Shown here one piece after another: positions 9,552 through 18,285 of a stretch of DNA of 64,000 nt. Location of the stretch: assembly GCF_009389585.1 (NCBI RefSeq), contig NZ_VIYG01000003.1, forward strand, positions 1-64,000. Reading direction: 5' to 3'. A model generated the notes under the pieces. It made no database searches. It was not told where the DNA came from and saw only the letters and a list, made by a program, of their open reading frames with translations. The number at the start of each line of letters is the position of its first letter. The stretch's first letter is position 1. Origin of the DNA: Oceanobacillus sp. CFH 90083 (lineage in GTDB: Bacteria > Bacillota > Bacilli > Bacillales > Amphibacillaceae). Made by a program: the position numbers and the translations under genes.

Positions 9552-11066
9552 TTGTATATTGTTACCGCGGAAGAAATGTACAAGATTGACCGGGAAACCA
9601 TGAACACGACTGGACTTGATGGAAAGATTCTCATGGAGAATGCAGGTAGAGAAGCAAGCAGGGAAATAGGAAAGCGGATATCTAAAGAAGATAAGGCAGT
9701 TATTTTGATTGGGAGCGGAAATAATGGCGGAGATGGTTTTGTCATTGCCCGTGTACTTACAGGAGCAGGTTATCCTGTCAAAGTGATCCAGGTTGCAGCC
9801 GATGAAAAAATTACAGGCGATGCGGCTTATCATAAGGAGGTTTATCGTCAATTTGGCGGCCATTTGGAGCATTACCATGAAGAGGCAGCAGGTGCGATTT
9901 TACGGGAAGCGGACGTAATTATTGATACGATGCTTGGTATCGGTGTTCGTGGCGAATTAAGAGGAGATATATTAACTGTAACCAGACAAGTGAACGAACA
10001 GGATGCGTATGTTATATCTGTTGATGTACCGAGCGGTCTGCCTGCAGAGGAAGGCACTCCTGTTTTTCAGGCAATCAAGGCTGATGCAACAATTATGATT
10101 GGTGCGATCAAACAATCTGCCGTCTGTCAGCACACATCTTCCTATTACGGAGAGTGGGTGTTAGCTGATATCGGTTTTCCTGAGAAACTCCTTCAGACGC
10201 ATACGAAAAAGCGTCTGTGGACGACATCCAGCTTTCAGGAATCTTTTCCAAAGCGGAAAGTGAATTCACACAAAGGAAATTATGGGAGAGGGCTGATTAT
10301 CGGCGGCAGCGAGCCGATGCCAGGAGCTGTTCTTATGGCGACAAGGGCTGCTTTACGGACCGGGACAGGGGTATTAACGACAGCATCAGTCAAAAATGTG
10401 ATTTCCCTGATTGCGGGAAATAGTCCTGAGGCCATGTATATTTCTACATCAGAAGCAAATGGTTGTATCGCCGGAATAGATAATATTGAACTGTCACGCT
10501 TTGATGCGGTTGCTGTCGGAGTAGGGCTGGGAAGAAATGAAGAAACGACAAAAGGGATTTTTCCATCATTATTCCAGTTTGAAGGACCAATCATTATAGA
10601 TGCGGATGGTCTTTATCATTTAAAAGCATATTTAGAAAATGTCAAGTCAAGACAAGCTCCTGTTGTCTTAACGCCACATCCGGGTGAATTCGCCGCTTTA
10701 CTGGATATAGCTGTATCTGATTTACTGATGGAGCCTTTCAGGTATTGTAGAGAATTTGCAACGTACTTTAACTGTTATCTTGTCTTAAAAGGAAAGCATA
10801 CCATTATTACAGATCCGGAGGGTAACCAGACAGTGGAATCGAGCGGGAACCCGGGACTTGCCAAAGGCGGCAGCGGGGATGTGTTGGCTGGTATGATTTT
10901 AGCAATGATCATGCAAAGCAAATCTATTTTTACAGGGATAAATAATGCTTGCTTCTTGCACGGAAAATCTGCAGACTTATTAGTTCAGGAAAAACACTCG
11001 GAGCAGGATCTGCTGGCAGGAGATGTCATAGAAGGTATCCCGAAAGCAATCCGTACATTTTCTTAA
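9552..11066 (+). CDS. nnr: Bifunctional NAD(P)HX epimerase / ADP-dependent dehydratase
   Basis: A 504-residue fusion that repairs hydrated NAD(P)H. The N-terminal YjeF-type epimerase (about 1-215) has GNNGGDG at 56-62 and SVDVPSGL. The C-terminal ribokinase-like dehydratase (about 230-500) has NSHKGNYGRGLIIGGS, TPHPGEFAAL and the catalytic GGSGDVLAG. Start is TTG 9552, 8 bases after TAGGAGGG. The epimerase and dehydratase are separate proteins in B. subtilis but fused in many bacteria. Position next to acpS is common. Confidence 0.92.
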   Translation: MYIVTAEEMYKIDRETMNTTGLDGKILMENAGREASREIGKRISKEDKAVILIGSGNNGGDGFVIARVLTGAGYPVKVIQVAADEKITGDAAYHKEVYRQFGGHLEHYHEEAAGAILREADVIIDTMLGIGVRGELRGDILTVTRQVNEQDAYVISVDVPSGLPAEEGTPVFQAIKADATIMIGAIKQSAVCQHTSSYYGEWVLADIGFPEKLLQTHTKKRLWTTSSFQESFPKRKVNSHKGNYGRGLIIGGSEPMPGAVLMATRAALRTGTGVLTTASVKNVISLIAGNSPEAMYISTSEANGCIAGIDNIELSRFDAVAVGVGLGRNEETTKGIFPSLFQFEGPIIIDADGLYHLKAYLENVKSRQAPVVLTPHPGEFAALLDIAVSDLLMEPFRYCREFATYFNCYLVLKGKHTIITDPEGNQTVESSGNPGLAKGGSGDVLAGMILAMIMQSKSIFTGINNACFLHGKSADLLVQEKHSEQDLLAGDVIEGIPKAIRTFS

Positions 11067-11078
11067 AAACGGTAAGAA

Positions 11079-11176
11079 AAGGATCTTCTAAAACCGCCCA
11101 CGTCGTGTGGGCAACGCAGAAGCCACCACAAATGTTTTCGGTGGGGCGAGTAATCGCAGTCCCATCCTGTGGAAGT
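11079..11176 (+). repeat. Partial MITE-like element with dispersed motif, copy C
   Basis: The stretch contains CGCCCACGTCGTGTGGGCAA, then a variable part, then GGGGCGAGTAATCGCAGTCC. It aligns in order with the minus strand of the complete element at 17431-17624 but lacks the GTTCAAAAAG terminal inverted repeats. It therefore looks like a truncated copy. Confidence 0.6.
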
Positions 11177-11214
11177 TCGTTCCCTTTGTTAAATGAGATA
11201 AGGGAGATATGCTA

Positions 11215-12255
11215 ATGTTAAATAGACGTTTTTTCAGTGTTGTTTTCCTATTAGGAGCATTGAGTTTGTTACTGGCAGCCTGTGGTGAAAAATCGCAGGA
11301 AGATGTTGTGGAAAAATTGCAGGAAACTGTTACAGAATTAGAGGCTTATAAAGCAACAGCGGATATGACGATGAATACAGGTGAGCAGGAGCAAACTTTT
11401 TTAATTGATATTTGGTATCAGGCCGATGACCAGTATCGGGTAAAGCTTGAAAATGAAGCGGAGCAGAATGAAAGTCAAGTTATCTTAAAAAATATGGATG
11501 GTGTCTTTGTATTAACACCGGCATTGGAGAAAAGCTTTAAATTCCAGTCCGAATGGCCGGAAAATAGCAGCCAGCCTTATTTATTTCAATCACTTGTAAA
11601 TGATGTTATTAATGATCCGGAGGCACAATTTGAAACAACAGAAGATCATTATATTTTTAGAACAAAAACAAATTACCAAAGCAACAATAATTTACCAGCT
11701 CAAGAAATTTACTTTGATAAGTCCAGCTTTACACCAGTGATGGTCAATGTATTAAATCAAGATGCGGAGCCGCTGGTCAACGTAACTTTTCATGGCTTTG
11801 ATTTAGATGCAACGTTCGCTGAAGATGATTTTTCTATGGAGAAAAATATGGAGCAGGAAACAGGCGGGGAAAGCTCTAATGCAGATGAAGGAGAAGAAGC
11901 AGTAGCAACAGCGGCGCAGGAAGTTCGTGAGCTATATCCTACATTTACAGCCGGGGCAGAGCTGGCAGAGAAGCAAGAGGTTTCCTTAGAGGATGGAGAG
12001 CGTATTATTACAACCTTTGAGGGAGAGAAAAACTTCACGCTTGTCCAGGAAATTAGAGATACGGCTCCAGTAAGTTCAGCACCGGAAGTAGTGGATGGAG
12101 ATATTGTAAATCTTGGTGCAACTGTCGCGGCTTTAGAGGGTAATACTTTAAAGTGGAGCTATCAGGGGGTTGACTATCAGCTGGCAAGTACAGAGCTGAC
12201 AAAAGAAGAAATGATTGAGGTAGCGCAATCTGTCCAGGGACAATTAATAAAGTGA
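11215..12255 (+). CDS. YdcC-like outer-membrane-carrier-fold lipoprotein
   Basis: A 346-residue lipoprotein. The ATG at 11215 is preferred over 11209 because AGGGAG then has normal spacing. A signal peptide ends in lipobox LLAAC with Cys22. The body resembles the LolA/LppX-like fold of B. subtilis YdcC (sporulation-associated): repeated beta strands such as FLIDIWYQADDQYRVKLENE and PAQEIYFDKSSFTPV. A Glu/Ala-rich linker near 215-230 separates a C-terminal domain. Its place between acpS and mazEF matches ydcC. Function at the membrane surface is unknown. Confidence 0.85.
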   Translation: MLNRRFFSVVFLLGALSLLLAACGEKSQEDVVEKLQETVTELEAYKATADMTMNTGEQEQTFLIDIWYQADDQYRVKLENEAEQNESQVILKNMDGVFVLTPALEKSFKFQSEWPENSSQPYLFQSLVNDVINDPEAQFETTEDHYIFRTKTNYQSNNNLPAQEIYFDKSSFTPVMVNVLNQDAEPLVNVTFHGFDLDATFAEDDFSMEKNMEQETGGESSNADEGEEAVATAAQEVRELYPTFTAGAELAEKQEVSLEDGERIITTFEGEKNFTLVQEIRDTAPVSSAPEVVDGDIVNLGATVAALEGNTLKWSYQGVDYQLASTELTKEEMIEVAQSVQGQLIK

Positions 12256-12268
12256 TCATATGCATGAA

Positions 12269-12309
12269 ACAAAAGCAGGCTTCCGAAAATAAGAGCCTGC
12301 TTTTGTTTG
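12269..12309 (+). terminator. Terminator after the lipoprotein gene
   Basis: ACAAAAGCAGGCTT pairs with AAGAGCCTGCTTTTGT, followed by T-rich sequence. It closes the acpS-nnr-ydcC group. Confidence 0.85.
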
Positions 12310-12600
12310 TCCTATTTCCAGCACAGAGGTATGATTTTAACATAATGGCATATAATTAATAGACAGGTATTTAATTCATTAAATGCAATTTATATAAAAT
12401 GTACGCATAATACAGCGAAATAGTGAAAAATATCCATTCTCACTATGTTAATTATAATAAATACCATCAAATTTAAGGTTTAAAACGACAAATTTACATG
12501 ATTTTTTTACAAATTCGCCATAACCCCTTTGCAAAAGTAGGCTCACAATGCTATCATGTTATTAAATTGAATAACGAACGTTAATTGTTGGCGGGGGTGC
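12310..12600. other. Non-coding spacer, presumed mazEF promoter region; alr missing
   Basis: An AT-rich spacer with no gene. In B. subtilis alanine racemase (alr) lies at this position; no trace of it is visible. The region probably contains the mazEF promoter, but I cannot define it with confidence. Confidence 0.5.
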
Positions 12601-12894
12601 TTGGCTTTGGCTGAAAATAAAGAAGAAATTTTAGTGAAAATACCGAAAAATTTACTAAGCGAGGTGGATGGGTTAATGAAATATGAGAATGGTTCCGACT
12701 TAAGCGATTTTATTTGTGAAGCAACTCAAATTTATTTAAACCATAAAAAAGAAGAACACCTCCAGCGTTTTCATGAAACGATGCAGCGTGGGTATGAGGA
12801 AATGGCAAGAATTAATCTAACGATTGCTTCAGAGGCTTTTCAAGCTGAAGAGGAGGCTGAAATAACTCTAGAGCGCTCTGTGATCGGGGTGTAA
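12601..12894 (+). CDS. ndoAI: Antitoxin EndoAI (MazE type)
   Basis: A 97-residue CopG/RHH-type antitoxin, starting at TTG 12601 behind GGCGGGGG. The N-terminal [17 protein letters not shown] is the ribbon-helix-helix strand and helix. The tail [18 protein letters not shown] followed by E-rich residues and TLERSVIGV closely follows the EndoAI C-terminus that occupies the toxin's RNA groove. The gene ends 5 bases before ndoA, so the pair is co-translated. Typically antitoxin and complex autoregulate the operon. Confidence 0.9.
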   Translation: MALAENKEEILVKIPKNLLSEVDGLMKYENGSDLSDFICEATQIYLNHKKEEHLQRFHETMQRGYEEMARINLTIASEAFQAEEEAEITLERSVIGV

Positions 12895-12899
12895 CACTT

Positions 12900-13262
12900 G
12901 TGATCGTTCAAAGAGGCGAGGTTTATTTTGCTGACTTATCCCCTGTGGTTGGCTCGGAACAGGGTGGTGTGAGACCAGTTCTTATTCTTCAAAATGATAT
13001 TGGTAACCGATTCAGTCCGACTGTTATTGTAGCAGCTATTACTGCACAAATTCAGAAGGCTAAGTTACCAACGCACGTGGAGATTGATGCGAAACGTTAT
13101 GGGTTTGACCGGAATTCCGTCATTCTGTTGGAACAGATTCGCACATTAGATAAGCAGCGATTAACTGATAAAATTACAAAATTGGATAAAGAAATGATGG
13201 AAAAAATCAATCAATCATTAGAAATAAGCCTTGGCTTAAGAGATGTGTACAGCAATAATTAA
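12900..13262 (+). CDS. ndoA: mRNA interferase EndoA (MazF/PemK toxin)
   Basis: A 120-residue type II toxin, an endoribonuclease that cuts mRNA at short motifs (UACAU in B. subtilis). It starts at GTG 12900. Conserved features are [24 protein letters not shown] with the catalytic Arg, [17 protein letters not shown] with the catalytic Thr, and [13 protein letters not shown]. Length is standard. It follows its antitoxin directly. In B. subtilis rsbR comes next; here a HAD phosphatase intervenes. Confidence 0.95.
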   Translation: MIVQRGEVYFADLSPVVGSEQGGVRPVLILQNDIGNRFSPTVIVAAITAQIQKAKLPTHVEIDAKRYGFDRNSVILLEQIRTLDKQRLTDKITKLDKEMMEKINQSLEISLGLRDVYSNN

Positions 13263-13418
13263 TATTGATTTCTGATGGATAAGAAGGACGGTTCTTGGTA
13301 TAAGAGCGGTCTTTTTTTATGAGCAAATTTGCTTTGGGCTTCTATATTGAGGATAGATTTTTCCTCCTTTGATAGTTATAGTAAAATTAAAAGGAATGAA
13401 GATGGAGAGGATATAAAA

Positions 13419-14129
13419 ATGGATACAATAATTTTTGATATGGATGATACGTTATATGATCAGGCAGCGCCATTTAGAAAGACATGTAAAAAAATGCTGC
13501 ATGCTTCTTTGTCAGATGATGAGCTGAATACCCTTTATCTGATAAGCCGTAAGCATAGCGATGCATTATTTGATGAGCAGGCAGCCGGTAATATAACGAC
13601 GGAGGAAATGCATATTCGCCGTATTAAAGATGCATGTGCGGAAATGGAGATAAAGATATCGGCTGAGCAGGCTTTAGCATTTCAGAACAGCTACGTTCAG
13701 GAGCTGGGAAAAATAGAGTTATTTGATGAAATCATTGTATTGCTGGAATATCTGGCGGCGAATCAAAAACAGCTGGCTGTGCTGACGAATGGTGCAGAAG
13801 GACATCAGGCAATGAAAATAAATCAATTAAAACTAAATAAATGGATTCCTGAGGAGTATTTATTTATCTCTGGTATGATCGGGCATGCCAAACCCTCAGA
13901 AGAAGTGTTTCGCTTTATTGAAAACGAGCTGGGGTTAACGAAAGAAAAAACAGTGTATGTTGGTGATTCCTTTGCAAATGATGTTGTCGGTGCAAAACAG
14001 GCAGGCTGGCATGCTGTCTGGGTGAATCACCGTCAGCGGCAGGAGCCGGAAGGAAAAATAAAACCGGATAAAACAGTAAACAGCGCAGAAGAGCTATATA
14101 ATTTTTTTAAAGAGGACTGGGGACGTTAA
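13419..14129 (+). CDS. HAD-family phosphatase (YjjG/nucleotidase-like)
   Basis: A 236-residue HAD-superfamily hydrolase. The ATG at 13419 follows GGAGAGG and starts MDTIIFDMDDTLYD, with nucleophile Asp7 and acid Asp9. Motif II is LTNG, motif III the Lys in GHAKPSEEVF, and motif IV is VYVGDSFANDVVGAKQAG. A helical cap lies between motifs I and II. Similarity is greatest to pyrimidine 5'-nucleotidase/YjjG types. It stands alone between mazF and rsbR with a terminator after it. Substrate uncertain. Confidence 0.88.
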   Translation: MDTIIFDMDDTLYDQAAPFRKTCKKMLHASLSDDELNTLYLISRKHSDALFDEQAAGNITTEEMHIRRIKDACAEMEIKISAEQALAFQNSYVQELGKIELFDEIIVLLEYLAANQKQLAVLTNGAEGHQAMKINQLKLNKWIPEEYLFISGMIGHAKPSEEVFRFIENELGLTKEKTVYVGDSFANDVVGAKQAGWHAVWVNHRQRQEPEGKIKPDKTVNSAEELYNFFKEDWGR

Positions 14130-14189
14130 GTAAGTTATTATCTAAGGGAATAATAAATAAGGATTTATTTTCCAAATATTAAAGTTAAT

Positions 14190-14223
14190 GAGAAAAACCG
14201 GGCGGGTTGTCCGGTTTTTCTCA
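14190..14223 (+). terminator. Intrinsic terminator
   Basis: GAGAAAAACCGG pairs perfectly with CCGGTTTTTCTC around a 10-base loop. It can act in both directions and isolates the rsb operon from upstream genes. Confidence 0.85.
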
Positions 14224-14426
14224 TGCTGTTTGACAGTGGTAAAAAAATGATAGAAGTCTTTATAGCTGTCGAATGCTGTTGCTTAAAAGTATGCTACGTG
14301 TATTGGATATATGATACAATTAAGGAAGAATGAAAATAATACCATCTTTTTTTAGTATCTTGAAGTGAGATTTGTAGAATTAGCTATGAATATGCAAATA
14401 TGTTGAGAGGTTGGAGGTACCCGGGA

Positions 14427-15296
14427 ATGGATGAAAAGCTGAAAGAATTAATTATTCATAACAGTGATTCGATTGTTGATAGCTGGATGAACGAAGTTGA
14501 ACGAATAAAGACAGGAAATTATACAGCAAGTATATCTGATGAGCTTTATGTGAATACCAACCGGGAATTTGTAAATGTTATTTTTACAAGTATTCAGAAT
14601 GAAGGTTCTTCAAAGATTGTTGAGGAATTCTCGGAAAAAATTATTAATCTTGGCTGGCCGCTAAGTTATATTACGGATGGCTTGCAGGTTTTTCGCCGTG
14701 TTACGGTTGAATTTTTACTTAAACAAACAGAAAAAGTAGATTCGAACCACTTTCAAAATGTTTTAACAAGTGTAGATGAGTGGGTAGAACCGTTGATTCG
14801 CCAGCTTGTTAATGAATACTCAGGAAGCTGGGAAAATATATTATCGCTGCAGCGGGTAGCGTTGCAGGAACTATCTGCACCGTTAATCCCTGTTATGGAA
14901 GGGATAACAGTCATGCCGTTAATAGGCACGATTGATACAGGAAGAGCTAAGCTGATTATGGAAAATTTACTGGAGGGAACGATTAAGCATAACTCAGAGG
15001 TTGTATTAATCGATATTACGGGGGTTCCAGTAGTAGACACTATGGTTGCACACCATATTATTCAGGCTGTTGAAGCAGTCAGACTAATTGGATCGACCTG
15101 TATTCTTGTCGGTATCCGTCCAGAAATTGCTCAAACCATTGTAAATATTGGTATTGATTTAAGTAAATTCCCTACAAGAAGCACGTTAAAGAAAGGCTTT
15201 AAAAAAGCATTGGAGATTACTGGAAGAAAAATTGTTGATTTGCCTGCTAAAGACAAAGGATTTGAAGATATCATGCGCTCGCTTAAGGAGGAGTAG
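14427..15296 (+). CDS. rsbR: RsbR stressosome co-antagonist
   Basis: A 289-residue stressosome protein: an N-terminal non-heme globin-like sensor domain (about 1-145) and a C-terminal STAS domain (about 150-270). With the ATG at 14427 (GGAGG 9 bases upstream) the phospho-acceptor threonines fall at Thr171 (IGTIDTGRA) and Thr205 (VVDTMVAHH), the same numbers as in B. subtilis RsbRA. That supports the start. RsbR with RsbS forms the large complex that holds RsbT until stress. It is first in the rsbRST group. Confidence 0.95.
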   Translation: MDEKLKELIIHNSDSIVDSWMNEVERIKTGNYTASISDELYVNTNREFVNVIFTSIQNEGSSKIVEEFSEKIINLGWPLSYITDGLQVFRRVTVEFLLKQTEKVDSNHFQNVLTSVDEWVEPLIRQLVNEYSGSWENILSLQRVALQELSAPLIPVMEGITVMPLIGTIDTGRAKLIMENLLEGTIKHNSEVVLIDITGVPVVDTMVAHHIIQAVEAVRLIGSTCILVGIRPEIAQTIVNIGIDLSKFPTRSTLKKGFKKALEITGRKIVDLPAKDKGFEDIMRSLKEE

Positions 15297-15302
15297 AATA
15301 GT

Positions 15303-15659
15303 ATGCGGATACCTATCTTGAAGCTGCATAATTATTTGCTGGTTTCCATTCAGACTGAGATTGATGACCAGACAGCCATTCGATTTCAGGAGGATTTATT
15401 AGCAAAAATTCATAAAACAGGTGCATCAGGTGTTGTCATTGATTTGACATCTGTAGCTATTATTGATTCCTTCATTGCAAAGGTATTAGGGGATGTTGTA
15501 TCCATGTCAGATTTAATGGGGACACGTGTCGTATTAACTGGAATACAGCCAGCTGTTGCAATGACATTAATTGATTTAGGAATACACATGCAAAATGTTC
15601 CGACGGCATTAGATTTAGAACAAGGACTAGTGAAGCTGCATCAGGAATTAGGAGGTTAA
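15303..15659 (+). CDS. rsbS: RsbS stressosome core protein
   Basis: A 118-residue single STAS-domain protein. The serine phosphorylated by RsbT is Ser56 in [14 protein letters not shown], equivalent to Ser59 of B. subtilis RsbS, which has three more N-terminal residues. It lies 6 bases after rsbR and 3 bases before rsbT, so the three are translationally coupled. Confidence 0.96.
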   Translation: MRIPILKLHNYLLVSIQTEIDDQTAIRFQEDLLAKIHKTGASGVVIDLTSVAIIDSFIAKVLGDVVSMSDLMGTRVVLTGIQPAVAMTLIDLGIHMQNVPTALDLEQGLVKLHQELGG

Positions 15660-15662
15660 TAT

Positions 15663-16064
15663 ATGAGCCCGCGATCCTGCGTCAACATTCATAAAGAGTG
15701 GGATATTGTAGGAGCAAGACAGCTTGGTCGGGAAATGGCTAAAGAGATTGGCTTTGGGAATGTCGATCAGGCAAGAATTGCGACCGCAGTATCTGAATTA
15801 GCTCGCAATATATACTTATATGCTAAGCATGGACAAATTTGTTTTGAGCACATCCATACGAACAGTCAAAAAGGAATATTAATGACTGCTGTTGATGTGG
15901 GTCCAGGAATAAAAGATATAAGCCGTGTTATGCAAGATGGCTATACAACCTCTGGAGGTCTTGGTGCCGGCCTGCCCGGAGTAAGACGTTTGATGGATGA
16001 TTTTGAGATAGAATCTGTAGTAGGGGAAGGAACTAAAATTAAAGCAATCAAATGGATTAGGTAG
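15663..16064 (+). CDS. rsbT: RsbT serine/threonine kinase
   Basis: A 133-residue GHKL-type kinase. The N-box is VSELARNIYLYA, the G1 box VDVGPGI and the G2 region GGLGAGLPGVRRLMDDFEI. It phosphorylates RsbS and RsbR and, once released, activates RsbU. In B. subtilis rsbU follows immediately. Here a 152-bp repeat element lies 49 bases after the stop codon and separates rsbT from rsbU. Confidence 0.96.
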   Translation: MSPRSCVNIHKEWDIVGARQLGREMAKEIGFGNVDQARIATAVSELARNIYLYAKHGQICFEHIHTNSQKGILMTAVDVGPGIKDISRVMQDGYTTSGGLGAGLPGVRRLMDDFEIESVVGEGTKIKAIKWIR

Positions 16065-16113
16065 TTTAATTCTTTAATTTTAGTAACTTTCCTTGTTTTT
16101 TATATGTCATTGT

Positions 16114-16265
16114 GTTCAAAAAGGTCGATAAAAAGGATCAAGTCGGTTGAAAACACGACTTCCCGGGGTCTAAGGCTACTCACCCCACCGTAAAGGGCTG
16201 TCGCAACACCGACACTAGTACCTCAACGCATAAATTCGCCGTGTCACTTTTATTGGATTTTGAAC
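16114..16265. mobile_element. MITE-like element, copy 1 (between rsbT and rsbU)
   Basis: The 152-bp element starts GTTCAAAAAGG and ends TTTTGAAC, giving terminal inverted repeats. Subterminal parts match too: GATAAAAAGGA on the left and the complement of TTTTATTGGA on the right. The right half (CAACGCATAAATTCG, then GTGTCA) is shared with copy 3, and the minus-strand GGTGGGGTGAGTAG resembles the short motif elsewhere. It has no coding frame. Mobility is inferred from repeats and position. Confidence 0.75.
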
Positions 16266-16377
16266 ATCCACTATCAGTTAGACATGATGATATAGAAAGA
16301 AGAAACACCTGCTGTCGATCTGGAAAAGCCTTAAAAGAGAATAAAAGCTTCTTTGGAATACAGGGGGAGTGACTATA

Positions 16378-17391
16378 GTGAAAGAAACCATTGAAAAAAA
16401 TACTGTAAAATACCAGAAGCTATTACACAAGTATATCGAGACGCAAGATGAGAAAGCATTATATGATTTGGAGTTAATTAGTAAAGCTTTTATTAAAAAG
16501 AATATACTGCCTGAAGAATTAATCAATTTGCATATTCAGGCAATGGAGCAAATTTATCCTCAACTCATGAATGAATATAAGCTTTCGATGGAGTTTTTAT
16601 TAGAAGCTACGATTTTCTATGGCTTGGCATTGCAGGAAGTGGATTATTTAAGACAGGAAAAAGATGTGCTGACCTCTGAAATCTCCGTTGCTGCAAATAT
16701 GCAAAAGACATTATTAGGCACAGAAAAGCCGGAAGTAAGTGGATTAGATATAGGCGTTATCAGCGTTCCTGCCCATCAGATGAACGGAGATTATCATCAT
16801 TTTACCAAAGGAAGTAATGGAACGATTGGAATTGCTATTGCAGACGTCATTGGTAAAGGCATCCCGGCAGCCCTCTGTATGTCGATGATTAAATATGCAA
16901 TGGACAGTTATCCGGAAGCAACGATGTCACCGAATAAAGTTTTAGAAAATCTGAACCGTGTTGTTGAAAGAAATATTGATTCCAGTATGTTTATTACAAT
17001 GTGCTATGCCCATTATCTGCCTGTGGCAAGTAAATTGAAATTGTCTTCAGCGGGGCATGAGCCAGGATATATTTTCCGTGCTAAAACGGGAGAATTTGAA
17101 GAAGTCCGCACAAAGGGGATCGTTCTCGGGGTAATGCCTGACGCTTCGTATCGGGAGTATGAATTAGATATTGATAAAGGTGATTTAATTATATTTCTGA
17201 CAGATGGTGTTTCGGAATGTAGAGACGGTGACCGATTTATTGAAACAGAGGAGCTGCTGGAAGTCATTCGCAAATATATTGATTTACCTGCGCAGAATCT
17301 GGTGGATAATGTTTATCAGTATTTTGAAAAGCTTCAGGATTTTCAATTACGTGATGATTTTACATTAATTGTTCTCCGCAAAGAGGTTTAA
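16378..17391 (+). CDS. rsbU: RsbU PP2C-type phosphatase
   Basis: A 337-residue environmental-stress phosphatase that dephosphorylates RsbV. GTG 16378 is chosen because GGGGGAG lies 8 bases upstream; a GTG at 16369 overlaps that site. The N-terminal 80 or so residues form the helical RsbT-binding domain. The catalytic SpoIIE-type domain shows MNGDYHHF, IADVIGKGIPAALCMS, SAGHEPGYI, LTDGVSE and RDDFTLIV. Both flanks are occupied by MITE-like copies, so its expression may be separated from rsbRST. Confidence 0.95.
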   Translation: MKETIEKNTVKYQKLLHKYIETQDEKALYDLELISKAFIKKNILPEELINLHIQAMEQIYPQLMNEYKLSMEFLLEATIFYGLALQEVDYLRQEKDVLTSEISVAANMQKTLLGTEKPEVSGLDIGVISVPAHQMNGDYHHFTKGSNGTIGIAIADVIGKGIPAALCMSMIKYAMDSYPEATMSPNKVLENLNRVVERNIDSSMFITMCYAHYLPVASKLKLSSAGHEPGYIFRAKTGEFEEVRTKGIVLGVMPDASYREYELDIDKGDLIIFLTDGVSECRDGDRFIETEELLEVIRKYIDLPAQNLVDNVYQYFEKLQDFQLRDDFTLIVLRKEV

Positions 17392-17430
17392 AGAAATAAA
17401 AGTGGGGAATAAAGAATATTATAAGTACGG

Positions 17431-17624
17431 GTTCAAAAAGTATGATAAAAAGCATCAGCCGGCTAAGAATGTGATCTCCGGGGGACTGAGATTACTCAAT
17501 CCCGTAAAGCAAACCGACGCGCTTTTGGAGGATGCGATGACTTCGGCATGGCACGCATGACCTGGGCGTTCTGAGTAGGAGTTCCTTTTTTCTCGCTATG
17601 TTATTTTTGTGGGACTTTTTGAAC
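17431..17624. mobile_element. MITE-like element, copy 2 (between rsbU and rsbV)
   Basis: The 194-bp element begins GTTCAAAAAGTATGATAAAA and ends GGGACTTTTTGAAC, giving an 11-bp terminal inverted repeat. The minus strand contains GGGATTGAGTAATCTCAGTC, the same core motif as copies A to C, followed in order by the CGCCCA-GTC-TG stretch shared with copy C. No gene is carried. Just outside the right end is CCTCTAAAAGAGG, a small palindrome. Confidence 0.78.
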
Positions 17625-17952
17625 ATCCTCTAAAAGAGGTATTTATAACTACCGCTATTACAGATGATAATATAGACCTAGATAATTCGCAGTCTTAGAA
17701 GAAAATTAAGGAGAATTCTATGGGAAGTGCGTGTTATTCCTGGATCATTACTCACTCAATCAAACCCATTGGAGCGGCGGTTTAAATCTTTCATTCAACT
17801 TAAAGCAGCTACAGTGTATCCAGATGTAGTTTTATTGCAAAAAAAGTTGCATGTAATAGATTCATTCAACTTATCTGGTTAATAGAACCATGAAATCCCA
17901 ATGTATAGTTATTGTCATCTGCCTAATATCTTGATGACAGAGGAGGTTTATT
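17625..17952. other. Non-coding stretch upstream of rsbV
   Basis: 328 bases with no convincing gene. One would expect the internal sigma-B promoter of rsbV here (GTTTAA, spacer, GGGTAT). A GTTTAA occurs near 17782, but I see no GGGTAT at the right distance. No function is assigned. Confidence 0.4.
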
Positions 17953-18285
17953 ATGAATTTATCAGTAAATGTACAGGACGGCAATAATGTAAAAGTATTA
18001 GAAGTAAGTGGAGAAATTGATGCATATACTGCACCAGAGCTGAAAAAATCATTCATGCCCTTAATACAGGAAAGTGGCAGCGAAATTGAAGTAGATTTAG
18101 AAAATGTACAATATATGGACAGCACAGGCTTAGGTGTGTTTGTCAGTGCTTTGAAGGCCTCTAAGGAAAGTGGAAGTCATTTTACTTTAAAAAATGTGCA
18201 AGAGCGGGTTTATCGCATTTTTGAGATTACAGGTCTGAATGGAGTTATAGAGATTAAAACAGCGATTCGAGGTGGCAGTGAGTGA
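17953..18285 (+). CDS. rsbV: Anti-anti-sigma factor RsbV
   Basis: A 110-residue STAS protein, starting at ATG 17953 behind GAGGAGG. Ser57 in VQYMDSTGLGVFVSAL is the residue phosphorylated by RsbW and dephosphorylated by RsbU. Unphosphorylated RsbV binds RsbW and frees sigma-B. The stop codon overlaps the rsbW start (TGATG). Confidence 0.96.
   Translation: MNLSVNVQDGNNVKVLEVSGEIDAYTAPELKKSFMPLIQESGSEIEVDLENVQYMDSTGLGVFVSALKASKESGSHFTLKNVQERVYRIFEITGLNGVIEIKTAIRGGSE

Noticed and set aside
17369-17560. 63-residue frame overlapping the end of rsbU and MITE copy 2
   Set aside because: It runs through a non-coding repeat, lacks a ribosome site and has no family resemblance.
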